The notes under the pieces: generated by a model | Seen by the model: the letters and a program-made list of their open reading frames with translations, nothing else | What the model was told of the DNA's origin: nothing | The model's database searches: none | Origin: Macrotrachela quadricornifera | Lineage: Eukaryota > Rotifera > Eurotatoria > Philodinida > Philodinidae | NCBI GenBank assembly: GCA_022393335.1 | Contig: JAJEKB010021317.1 | Coordinates: 1,281,181-1,345,180 of the forward strand | DNA length: 64,000 bases | Direction of reading: 5' to 3' | Position numbers and translations under genes: made by a program | In this document: piece after piece, positions 46,601-57,180 of the stretch | Layout: the number at the start of each line of letters is the position of its first letter | How positions within the stretch are numbered: the first letter of the stretch is position 1

Positions 46601-47735
46601 GCTTTATTATGGGTATTAGTAATTTACGCGAACAGCATGAACACCCAATTTTGCAAGAACGTATATAAGTCATCCTTACGAACACCCACTTTGAAAGACT
46701 TTTAGTAAAAAAAAACCGTCTACAAATGTGCAAAAATGCCTCCTTATCATACGAACACCCAGAAACTCTCTTATTGTCCATACAAACAATCCAACTTATC
46801 TTTACGAACACTCACAGAACTTCATAACCTGCATTCTAACCCGAATATGTGCTATCCCCAAATATTCACTTCCCTAAAGGAAAGGTTCTTACATTGACAA
46901 ACGTATGTGTGTTTGTTCCAGTCAATCAGATTTAAGTAAGATTTTTTTTCTGCTATTATTCGAATGAAACAAGAGCATATTCGGGCTATTTAGAGGTTAT
47001 CAAGAAGTATCTTTAATATGGTCCGAACAGCCCTATGTTTCATATGAATGATAGTGGGAATCTGTTATCCATCAGTATTCGCACTATGGACAGGTAATCG
47101 ATTCCCACTATCGTCCATATGAAACATAGGCCTATTCGGGCCACATTAAAGATACTTCTTGATAACCTCTAAATGGACCGAATATGTGTACGTTTCATTT
47201 TGATTCCAACAGAAAAAATCCTCGCTGAAATCTGCTTGGATGAAAAGTTGTCCACGGTATGGGCTCAAATTGGGTTTCCACTATAGTCAATATGAAACAT
47301 AGGGTTGTTCAGGTCATATTAAAGATATCTCCTGATAACCACTAAATGGCCCGAATATGCTCTTGTTTCATTCGAATAATAGCAGAAAAAAAATCTTACT
47401 TAAATCTGATTGACTGGAACAAACACACATACGTTTGTCAATGTAAGAACCTTTCCTTTAGGGAAGTGAATATTTGGGGATAGCACATATTCGGGTTAGA
47501 ATGCAGGTTATGAAGTTCTGTGAGTGTTCGTAAAGACGAGTTAGATTGTTTGTATGGACAATAAGAGAGTTTCTCGGTGTTCGTATGATGAGGGGACATT
47601 TTTGCATATTTGTAGACGGTTTTTTTTTACTATAAGTCTTTCAAAGTGGGTGTTCGTAAGGATGACTTATATACGTTCTTGCAAAATTGGGTGTTCGTGC
47701 TGTTCGCGTAAATTACTAATACCTCTTTATTACGA
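46601..47735. repeat. Giant palindrome (1.13 kb) with nested palindromes
   Basis: 46601-47080 and 47280-47735 are reverse complements over about 450 bp with few differences (GGGTGTTCG.GCTGTTCGCG, GACAAACGTATGTGTGTTTG and others). The centre carries a second palindrome (AACATAGG.../ATGTTTCATATG, 47035-47135). TTCGGGYC...GATATCTTTAATATGG modules occur at 46978, 47140 and 47300. Apparent frames such as 46587-46811 and 47554-47760 are mirror images of each other and not genes. Confidence 0.85.
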
Positions 47736-48303
47736 ACAAAATGATGATGACGGTTACTAAACTCATCCTCAATTCAAGATAAATAACAGTATCAATAATG
47801 ATATATTCATATGTACCATTATTTCACTAAAGATTGAGTAAAATATCAAATGCATTCGTTGAAATTCATTCTTCAACGGTAAAGATAATTAGAAAGGTTA
47901 TTTTGAAAATGAGTGATCATTGATCGATAGAAATCTTAAAATATTTCATCATTTTAACATTGTTCTCAATTTATTATTAGTCAATATTGTGCATATTTAA
48001 CTTGACATAAATGATATATTTATTGTTATAAAAAGTAGAAGATGATGTGTGTCGACATGAGTTTTATTTTTTATATTGACCAACCACGCGAATAAATAAA
48101 AGTAGTGTAATGAGTCATAAGACACGTTATCTTTAACAAAGATTTATTCAATTGTTAACCTGAGATAACAAAACATTAAAATGGTTTGTTACCCACAAAT
48201 GATGGAATGTTTAATAGAATTTCTTTTTAAGATTTGTATAAATACACAGGCATAAAAAAAACGAATTCTTTTTCTTTAATTCTATTCATTTATATAAAAT
48301 CCA
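47736..48303. other. Intergenic DNA upstream of the next gene
   Basis: AT-rich; presumably contains the promoter for the gene at 48304. Nothing else was recognised. Confidence 0.4.
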
Positions 48304-49066
48304 ATGCAAATTATTCTTCGATTAATTCTAGTCATCATAGGATTAATCATTATTGTTAATTGTCAAGGTGGTGATTATGATGATGATTTTGATTTTCATG
48401 ATCATGATTATGATTATGATTATGATATTCATCATAAATCGAGTAAGTTTTAAAAAGAGAAGATTTTTTAATAAATAAGATTTGAAAGTACTTGAGAGAT
48501 CTTTAATATTTTTATGAATTTTATTTTATTTATTTTTATTTTAAGACTCAGACATAATAACAGTTGTCGCAATTTTCGGCATGTGGCTTTTTTTTCGCAT
48601 ATTATCGTTTTTTATTGACGCATATTCCGAACCAAAAATTCTATCCAATGAGACTTATATCAATGAAGTTAAAGATTGCATAGATCATTCAGACATTCAT
48701 CAAAAATTCGAATCTGGTATCTGGTCCAGTCGATATTACCAATATGGTCGATGGCATGGACCTTTTCAATCGAGATTTATATTCGATTCAGAGAAATTTA
48801 AAGTGACAAGTACAGGATCAGATGATGTTGGAACATATACAATTCAAGGAAGTTTTTCTAATAAAACCAATCGAATAGGTTTGACAAAAACATATAAGAT
48901 AAATACAGGAAATTCTAAGATCAATCTTGGACATAATGTTATCATTCAAATGGATTGGAATAACGAGAATAATCAATTCGAAGGAAAATGGTATGTCAAA
49001 ACGGACAAATATAATGGATCAGATAAATTTCAACTTACATTTCAAAGTATCGAAATCAATAAATAA
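48304..49066 (+). CDS. Predicted secretory/membrane protein with Asp/His-rich spacer, unknown family
   Basis: Exons 48304-48442 and 48546-49066, a GT-AG intron of 103 bp with matching phase, 219 residues. The start is a signal-peptide-like segment (MQIILRLILVIIGLIIIV, then NCQG), then an Asp/His/Tyr-rich spacer (about residues 22-44). A hydrophobic segment follows (ITVVAIFGMWLFFRILSFF, about 50-70), then a soluble domain. That domain has WSSRYYQYGRWHGPF, GSDDVGTYTIQG, KTYKINTGN, NLGHNVIIQMDWN and FEGKWYVKT; it alternates like a beta-barrel and resembles a recurrent uncharacterised rotifer domain. It could be a lipocalin- or avidin-like binding barrel, but this is only a shape guess. Both exons are clean. 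Confidence 0.8.
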
Positions 49067-49454
49067 CAGTGTGTTCACTTGTCTATCAATTATTTTTCTT
49101 GTTACACATTATTTATTCTTGATTTTAATCTTGAAATATCATGTCTGTAAAAATCGTTGAACAGATCAATGCTCAATTTATATCCAATAGTCAATCAGTT
49201 TCATATCTAGTTTCGATGAGTGAACTGAATTTATAGAATATTAAGATTTAAACTATCAATATATAACTAGATTAATTAGGAAAACCTTATTATGGAAGAA
49301 ATATATCCATTATAGTTATTATATGGAACTACCAACAAGAGAAAATCAAAGATTTACTCGGAATTATGAAAGATGAAGGTGAATCATAAAAGTACACCAT
49401 GATCGAGATTTAAATCTTGCTGAAAGGTCTCATAAGACGGTTTAGTTACATATA

Positions 49455-49990
49455 CAAGGTGTCACATAATCTTTATTACCCTATCGACAACATAAAAAAT
49501 CAATGATATCAGAAATGTATCTTATATCAAATTAAAATTGAATTTATTAATATTAAATGGTTTAGACTATGAACACCTTTTAATATCGAATTTAACAGAT
49601 TTGAACAAAATTTAATACATTTTCGAATGTAGAAAATGAATGTGTTCACCAGTTGAAAAATGAAATAAAACATTTTTCTATTGATTGAACAGAACTCGAT
49701 AAGCTTTACAAAAGTGCATATTTTAGAAATATTTTCATCTCTTTTTTTCATTATATTTGCTGTCTCAAATGTATCGAAATGTATTCATTCTGTGTCGTAT
49801 AAAAAACTGAATTCAATGAGTATATTTTTGAAAAGTTTGAGACAACAAAAATGGTGAAGAAAAGAGAACTTTATTGACAAATCGAATGTTTTGTTTTGTT
49901 TTGTTTTGTTTTTGTTATATGAAAAATTCTTGAACACATTCATTTTCTACATGAAAAAACGTATTCATTTTTGTTCAAATCTATTAAAAC
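49455..49990. repeat. Second copy of the 44.9-46.3 kb foldback family
   Basis: 49455-49750 closely matches the complement of the right arm (45895-46290), including AACACCTTTTAATATCGAAT and AAGCTTTACAAAAGTGCATA. The opposite arm (49800-49990) is shortened. A TTTTG microsatellite lies near 49891-49912. Confidence 0.75.
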
Positions 49991-51311
49991 GTCTAGATAA
50001 TCGACGCCAGACATATATTGATTTATTTCTCACATCATCAATGGAACTTTCTATTCTGTATTGGTTAGTTTATCATTGCATAGTGTGTAAATATGTGTCA
50101 TAAAACATGACGAAAAACAAAAGAAAAATCTTTTATCTTACAGTTGTTAATGATATTGCATCATCTATAGAAACAAATAAACACATGTCATTTATTATTT
50201 TCGAAGTAGACATTTTAACCAGCATTTTTCATATAAAGTCTATCAATCGAAAGTAAAATATCGAGAATATCTGTCTTTGGCAAAATTCACGCTGCTAGAA
50301 TCTTAAAAGTCATATTCATTCTTAAAGAATGTTAACGTGATAAACCGATAATGTCTGCTCTTGACATATGCTATTATTTATTTAATTCCATTACTCTTTG
50401 CTTCTCTTTCTATCTATATAACGAATTAAGACAGTTGACTCAACAATATTCATTAACTGACTTTTATTTGATCAATTAATCCCTGATCGAATTAACAATA
50501 TTTTCTTAATATCGAATTATAATTTCAATTATTCACGAAGATTGTCGAATCTCATGTAAATATGAATAATCGTTTATCAGAATTTTTCCTTATCTATCAA
50601 TAGAGAATCTCTATATTCTGTCTGTTCCTATCATGTTTTAGATGAATATTTATATTAAAATAGATAAAAAGGATTTTGAGAACAATGATTACAGTGATCA
50701 TAACCATAAAAAATGATAATATTTACTTTCGTTTTATACAGTTAACAGTCATAGATTGATATTGTTTCGACTAGATTTAATCGTTGCGTGCATAATTATT
50801 ATTAATCATAAAAACATCTTAAAATTGAATGTTTGCACGTTTACGATTGTTTTGTTGCACAATGCGATGTGCCGATATTCACTGGTTTTTTTCTCTTTCC
50901 AAACTGGGTTTTTTTTCCATTCATCGTTCTGTTTCTTTAATTTTAGTGCATGTTGTGTCTTACGCTTTGGTTATTTTCCTCTTACATTCAGATGTATTTT
51001 TCTTTTATACTTCGAGGTTTTTTCTCTTAAAATTTGTATGTTTACCTTGAATAATTCCTACGTAAATACACAGATGTAACACATATAAATAGTACGAACA
51101 TCAGTAGATAGTTATATGAAGGTGCAATATTTACTTGAAATGATATGAGTTTGCTTTTTAAAAAATTATCCAGACCATTTCCTATAATATGAAATTCGAT
51201 TATTACATACTTGCAACAAGATCGAACAATCGTAATGTTTTTTTTTAATGTTAATTGGTTTTTTCAGATACTTAATAATCTCCTATCAGTCAAATTAATT
51301 TAATATTCGAC
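49991..51311. other. AT-rich intergenic DNA
   Basis: No supported gene; the frame 50756-51079 is Phe/Cys-rich without a motif and is probably spurious. Confidence 0.4.
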
Positions 51312-52704
51312 ATGTCAACAACTGAAGCAAAAGGTAAGGCCACACAACACATTCTTTGACTAAGTGACCTTGGTTATTAGTAACTACAATAAAATATAGA
51401 TTGTTATATTAGAAAAGAGACTTCGAGTTACGTATCGTACTTCCACTAACGGTTCTGTCTTATACTAATACAGATGAACTCATTATCGTCGATTCCTCAT
51501 TTAGATTTATATCTATAAAACAACTTAAAATCAAGAGTTTTTAGGCAAAAATATGCATGAGAATCATGTTGAATGGCAATTGTAATGCAAACAAAGATAT
51601 TTGTAAATATTCTATCTCGAATATTTTTCATAAAAGATAAAGACGAAAAACATTCTGTTTTGTAGAGCTTTCAAATAGTGAATCGAATTCTATAAAAATG
51701 TCGATGAAAAATCGAAAGGTTTACGATTATTTATAGCAATTATAATCTTCAAAAGTAGTGGAAACTATGTTCGTCTTTTCTATCCATTTTAAAACTTAAT
51801 CATTTAAAAATATTCGAGTACACAAAAAGTAGTGACAAAAATTATAAGAAAAATCATAAAACAGATTCATCTGACATGTATTTCACAAAATATTAAAAGT
51901 AATTGTCTTGATTATTTACACAGAATTGCATTTGTTGATTCCATTTATCAAATGTTTTTTATACTTTTCTTGATTGAAAGAGTACATAGAATCAGTTGTA
52001 CTATCACGAGAAATAAAAAGAAAATGTTTTTCTCAAACTTATTATTGAATCTTAAAGTATGACTATAAATCGGAGATTTTCATCGCGGTCGAGAATCTGC
52101 CGCTGTCACGATGGTATTAGAAAAATTGCAATGGCGACAGTGACAGTCCCAGTCCCACGATAGACACCTCTGTTGTTAATACTTTTGGACTTTAATAATT
52201 TATCTATTTCACATTGACTAGATTTAAAGAGAAAAATTCTGAAATATTCATTTAGAAGTTCAACAATCCACTGCATCAACTGCTTCAAAGAAACTATATT
52301 GTAATGGTCGTGCTTGTGTAACATGTGGTAAATGCTGTGATTGGCGTTTTACGGGCGATGCAACAACTTGGAATTGGATATGTAATTACAATAATTGGGA
52401 TAATAACGATTGGAAACGTTGGCGTCATGATCGTATATGGGAAGGTTATGAACGTAAAGATGGTGCGACATGTACTAGTGTTAGTCGTGATTGTCGAAGT
52501 GCTTATATTAATCCTCAATTTGGTGGAACTACTTTTGATGATCCAATATTTGGTGGTCATCAAGTTGTTCATACAGTTAATGTCTTTGGTAGTTATAATA
52601 TAAATGCTAGTCATGATTTTATTTTTGTTGGTCATCAGATTCCTAATGATCATCATATTGTTTCTTCTGATTGTGATTTGTGTGTTTGTAATAATAATCC
52701 ATAA
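51312..52704 (+). CDS. Cys/Trp-rich small protein, uncharacterised family
   Basis: Exons 51312-51333 and 52256-52704; the junction is GT-AG and phase matches, 156 residues. The start MSTTEAK leads into a Ser/Thr stretch, then a Cys- and Trp-rich module: LYCNGRACVTCGKCCDW, WNWICNYNNW, RKDGATCTSVSRDC, then a Gly/His-rich second half with FGGHQVVHTVNVFG and FVGHQIPNDHHIV, ending SDCDLCVCNNNP. There is no signal peptide, so it may be cytosolic; the Cys pairs (CVTCGKCC, CDLCVC) and many His could bind metal. The intron is 922 bp, long for this genome, so a hidden exon is possible. I recognise the module only as a recurring rotifer protein without known function. Confidence 0.75.
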
Positions 52705-53180
52705 AATTTTCGGAAATAATCTCATTAAAAAAATTGCAGATGTTAACTATAGATCAATTGTATCTTGAACGAGATAAATCCGTCGTGTAAAACTCAATTG
52801 TTGATTCATCATAATTGATTATAGAAATGTATACTGTATACAATCATATGTAAAAAAAATAAGACATACGAATGGAAAGAAACAAAAACTAATGGAAACA
52901 AACAAATAAATCAGAACAAATTAAGAATTTTCTAACAATGATGAACAACAACAACAACAACAACGTATGTACTCCCGCTTAGACCATACATCTATAAAAC
53001 TGGGTTAAAATAAGATTAAAATCAATTATTTTATGGTTAAAAATAAATAAAAAGATATTTCTGATTTTTTTTCCTTGGAATATTAATTAATCTATTTGAA
53101 TTTTCAACTATCCCCTAATCTATTTAATCTAATATTATCTCTTTATCGATTCTAACATATAACTATCTAATAATCTATTT
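52705..53180. other. AT-rich intergenic DNA
   Basis: Contains a short AAC microsatellite (about 52945-52964). No gene was seen. Confidence 0.4.
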
Positions 53181-53420
53181 TCATCTATTATTGTCTGTTA
53201 ATCTCTTACTAATCGATAATGGGGATTGAAAATTTATATTGTATGGACCATTAAGTGGAGTGTATTCAAAATAAAATCCATTAAGAAATGTACAAGTTTT
53301 TGGTTCAAAATATGGAGATTTATCGGTTCGATATAGATGATTATCCAGTTTATCATAATATGGTATTGAATAAAAATATGATGGAATTGTTGGACTTTTC
53401 AAATAACAAGTTGAAACAAA
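53181..53420 (-). pseudogene. Hypothetical C-terminal coding fragment
   Basis: An open frame of about 79 codons without a start Met: STCYLKSPTIPSYFYSIPYY, then TDKSPYFEPKTCTFLNGF and a Lys/Arg-containing end. Its composition is protein-like, unlike shadow frames nearby, but no domain is recognised and no partner exon was found upstream. It could be a last exon or a gene relic. Confidence 0.3.
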
Positions 53421-54684
53421 TTAATGAAAATAATTCCCATGATTTTTGTTTAAATAATATTATAGATTAAATCAATATTTGAAATATTGATTCATCTAGT
53501 TTTCATAGCATAATATCAGCCAAAGTTAAAGAATTTTATCGAGTTAATATCGGGTGGGCCAGAATAAATAAATATTATTCATTTCTATTGTAACTTGGTC
53601 ATTCTTCGTCGGATTGAACTAATTTTTTTTTGTTCGATTCGCCACGTGTTCTTCTACGAAATAAGTTACTTCTCTTTGGTTGTTAGTCATTCTAACTCTA
53701 TTTTTAAAAATGAAAAGTAAAGACATCCAAAAGCTCTTACTTTCAAAGTATGAGAGTGGTGAAAGTATCATGAAGATTTTTCGTGATTTAAACGGTACTA
53801 TCAGCTATGATACAGTGAGAAGATAGTGCAGCATGATCGAAAAGCTCGGTTCTATTCAATTGTCTACTCCAACAGGCCTTCCACGTATTGTACGTTCTCA
53901 ACAAATTGTGCAAAAGGTAAAGAATCGCCTAAAGCGTAAGAAAAAAGTGTCTTCTCGAGTATTGGCCAATGAACTGGGTATCTCACGAACAAGTGTTCGT
54001 AGAATACTCAAAAATGATCTAGGATACTATCCATATAATGTACGAATTGTACCGTTGATTAGTGATGATCATAAGGCCAAAAGAAAAACGTTTTGTAATT
54101 GGATCTGAACATATTTCAAAAAGGAAAAAACAGTGAGAATTTTGTTTTCCGATGAAAAAATGTTCGACATTGATGGTGTATACAATTCACAAAATCAACG
54201 TATATGGGCAGTTAATCGTCGAGAAGCCGATAAAGCAGGTGGAAAAAAACAAATTTCCACAACAGGTTATGGTTTGGCTTGCTGTTTTCACCTGTGGCTC
54301 TGAAATATGGCAATCAAATATTTTGGAATGATTGGACATTCCAACAGGACAATGCCACACCTCATACCCACATCCTAACGCAACAATGGTGCACAGACCA
54401 TTTTCAACGTTTATTGATAAAGACCATTGGCCAGCAATTAGTCCAGATTTAAACCCTCTAGACGATTGTATACCCAGGTCGAACGAGTTGGACCGTAAAC
54501 GGTAGTATACGGATAAAAAACGGTATCTATACGGATATCCGACTTTTTTCGTATACTGATAGCAGTTAACGGTATAGATACGGATATTTTTCGCAACGTT
54601 TACGGACCGTAATACGGAGTACCGAATTCTGTTCGATAACGGTACTCAGATTGCGTCCCGTTTCTAGACGTTTTTTGAAAACCT

Positions 54685-55250
54685 ACTTAATATTCTTATT
54701 TTAGATTATTATTCTTATTCAATTATGGAACGGTAAGTCTTTTAAAGAAATTCTTTTTATTTATTTATTTATTTTAGGCTATTTTTTTTATTAAATTATG
54801 GAACAACAAGTATTTTAAATTATTTTTGTTTTTTTTATTTATTTTAGATTAGTATTATTATTCAATTATTGAACAGTAAGTATTTTTAATCACTTTATTT
54901 CGTTTTTATTTATTTTAGATTAGCTTTCTTATACAATGAGCCTTATTCACAATTGGCTTCGTGGTTAAACTCTTTGATTGTTACTTTGATTTGATGACAT
55001 TTTCTTTTTGATCCGTGGCCAACAACGAAACATGAATAAGGCTCATTGTTGAACAGTAAGTATTTTAAATTATTTTTTTTTTTGGCTATTTTAGGTGAGT
55101 AATCTTATATAATTGGTGAACAGTAAGTATTTTTAATTATTTCTTTTTTTTATCTGTTTTGGATTACTTTTCTTATTGAGTTATGGAACAATAAGTATTT
55201 TAAGTCAATTCGTTTTTTTAATTTATTTTAGGTTATTATTCTTACAATGC
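54685..55250 (+). repeat. Tandem array of about 70-bp intron-like units
   Basis: Six to seven units share ATTATTCTTATTCAATTATGG, then AACA/GTAAGTATTTTAA, a T-rich run and TTTATTTTAG. 5' splice-like sites lie at 54733, about 54805 (CAAGT), 54876, 55056, 55123 and 55191 (ATAAGT). The step is 67-72 bp once the 115-bp MITE in the fourth unit is removed. Each unit therefore has a 27-nt exon-like and a 43-nt intron-like part. Confidence 0.8.
54934..55048. mobile_element. 115-bp MITE inside the tandem array
   Basis: The inverted ends CAATGAGCCTTATTCA (16 bp) are perfect. It interrupts one unit of the array after CTTATA, and the unit resumes with TTGAACA. Confidence 0.8.
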
Positions 55251-55282
55251 CGTATATATGGGCGTGACCATCGGTAATGTCT

Positions 55283-55541
55283 GCCATTAATTTTTTTTTT
55301 GTATTGTAGGGATACAACATATTATTATTCGGGTCATACGATAGAGGATCACAGATAACCCTCAATTGGCCTGAGCAACACTATACTTTATTGGTACAAT
55401 AGTGGAGAAGATTTTCACTACTATCGTAACAATAAAATATAGCATTATTTGGGCCCATTCAGGATTATCTATGATACTCTATCATATGACCCGAATAATA
55501 GTATGTTGTATCCCTACAATAAAAAAAAACTTTAATGGGAT
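55283..55541. repeat. Palindromic MITE, TTCGGGTC family
   Basis: The arms TATTGTAGGGATACAACAT / TATTATTCGGGTCATACGAT pair with 55440-55541; a short central palindrome ATAGTGGAGAAG/CACTACTATCG lies in the loop. It is related in its core to the elements at 46978-47350 and 58337-58683. Confidence 0.8.
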
Positions 55542-56345
55542 ACCTTATCGTTGATCATGACTATATATATATATATATAACATATGAAAAAATAATAAAA
55601 TAAGTATGGCATGCATGATGCAGGCAATACTTGAGCTGGCTACAAAAACCTAGTAGGATCTCGTCGGATCCGAGCTTAAGATTATTCGTCCTGGATATTG
55701 CTAATGAAATAGATGATTTTGAATCAACTAATTGTCGAGATAAAATACTCTGAGTAGTGCGAACGGATATAAATTGGTCTGTTTTCGGCCATGAAACGGT
55801 CTCAATACGGTACAAAACACACTACCATATCATATCCGATAATTCTCAAAAAACCACCAAATACGGAAAGTTTACGGAACGGGCACGTTACGGTCCGTAA
55901 TTCTGTGCCCGATAATACGGTTCGATACGGACCAAAAACGGACCGAATGGACACCGTATTATACCGTAAATACGCCGTTTTTAAAACGTTTACGGTACGT
56001 TTTCATACCGTAAACTTAGCCGTTTTCATCGACCTGGGTATAGAATGAATTCGTTGGTCGCATGGACTGGAATAAAGTACAATCAAAAAAAAACTCTGAT
56101 TGATGAATTAAAACGCGTTGTGAAGAAAATTAGAATTGATGTTGTTGTTGAAAGTTGTGCGAGTTGAACCAATCGGTTGTATCGTTTAAAAGAAAATGAT
56201 TTCAACTATTTAGATTAATAAAGAACATTCTATTTTGTAGAAGAAGACATAACGAATTCAATAAAAAAAAGCTTAGGTCAATCGGTTGAGAAATGACAGA
56301 GATATTTAAAAAATAAAAAATACTTATTTACTCTGGTCCACCCGA

Positions 56346-57180
56346 TAGAAAGGTCGACAAGATGGTGATAGCTGGTAGAAGTGATTCTTATTGTCATTTT
56401 TCTCCAACCCACTATCAATAATAGAAAAATAAAAAGATAAAAATTTCTAGAAGAATAGAATGAATAAATAAAAAGTATATCAAATGTTCTAATTTTCATT
56501 TTCTATTAAGAAAAAGTGTGACGAAGATAGACTTTGACCTACCAAAACGTCACAAAGAATTTAATTATTTATTTATTTGAAGAAAGTGAGAACGAGTATT
56601 GAAATATAAAACAAAATAATGTCCTTCCTTAACAAATGACGAGATATATATATCTTTATTCTATTTTTTTCTCTATAAATAAAATAAAAGAACAATTATA
56701 AATATCATAAAAGTTCTCATCACTTCAATAAAACAAATATGTTATAAGATAATTAAATATAGTAATATTTAGTCGTAATTTCTATAAAATAAAAGAATAT
56801 TGAAAAATTCTCTTATAAAATATTCGATAAAAGATCATTAGGATTTCATTCTAAGAATTTCGAATTGTCTAAAATTATTATTTTATTTTATGATAAGATC
56901 ATATTTCTATCAGTTGAAAGATGTATAAGTATCATTTTCTTATGATTGACTCTTCGATATTTATTTCTTTTACATATCAATAAACAAAATATGATATAGT
57001 GTCATTCTATACTATTATTTATCATATCGAGAATCATCAACGTCTATTAATAATATGAATGAAATCAATGTGTTCCTTTAATATTTTTCTATTAATCATT
57101 AAATTTATTTAAAAAAAAAAACTCTGTTAGTATAAATGAAATAAATGATTAATCCTTTGGAAAAAATGTATATATAAATG
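56346..57180. other. AT-rich intergenic DNA
   Basis: Very AT-rich, no gene; 3' flank of the mucin-stalk gene. Confidence 0.4.

Larger units (their letters stand above)
54473..56038. mobile_element. Inserted element, 1566 bp, CCCAGGTCGA ends, TA target
   Basis: The ends CCCAGGTCGA face inward. The host transposase codons across the site align if one TA is the target duplication. About 190 bp at the left end and 260 bp at the right end are packed with ACGGTA / TACGG / CCGTAAAC motifs. The interior contains a tandem repeat with intron-like units, a 115-bp MITE and a palindromic MITE, but no transposase. The superfamily is unknown. Confidence 0.8.
53710..56220 (+). pseudogene. DD37D transposase, broken and interrupted
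   Basis: It starts MKSKDIQKLLLSKYESGE, with an early TAG near 53826. The frame 53833-54108 encodes the HTH (SSRVLANELGISRTSVRRIL). After another stop it gives ILFSDEKMFDIDGVYNSQN (first Asp), then FQQDNATPHTH (second Asp) and ISPDLNPLD (third Asp). There are 37 residues between the last two Asp in the conceptual alignment. The sequence is cut at 54472 by another element and resumes at 56041 with the family's end (ELKRVVKKIRIDVVVESCAS). Several stops and frameshifts make it inactive. Confidence 0.85.
53550..56345. mobile_element. Tc1/mariner (DD37D) element split by another insertion
   Basis: The ends TCGGGTGG(G/A)CCAGA(A/G)TAAATA are inverted and flanked by TA (53548-53549, 56346-56347). Without the inner insertion (54473-56038) the element is about 1.23 kb, a normal size. 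It carries a broken transposase. Confidence 0.9.

Noticed and set aside
46587..47760. Cys-rich frames at 46587-46811 and 47554-47760
   Set aside because: They are near-identical because they are the two arms of a palindrome; not genes.
50756..51079. 107-codon Phe/Cys-rich frame
   Set aside because: Composition fits T-rich DNA; no motif, no splice context, no homology recognised.
52294..52725. 143-codon Ile/Thr-rich minus-strand frame
   Set aside because: It is the antisense of the second exon of the Cys/Trp-rich gene.
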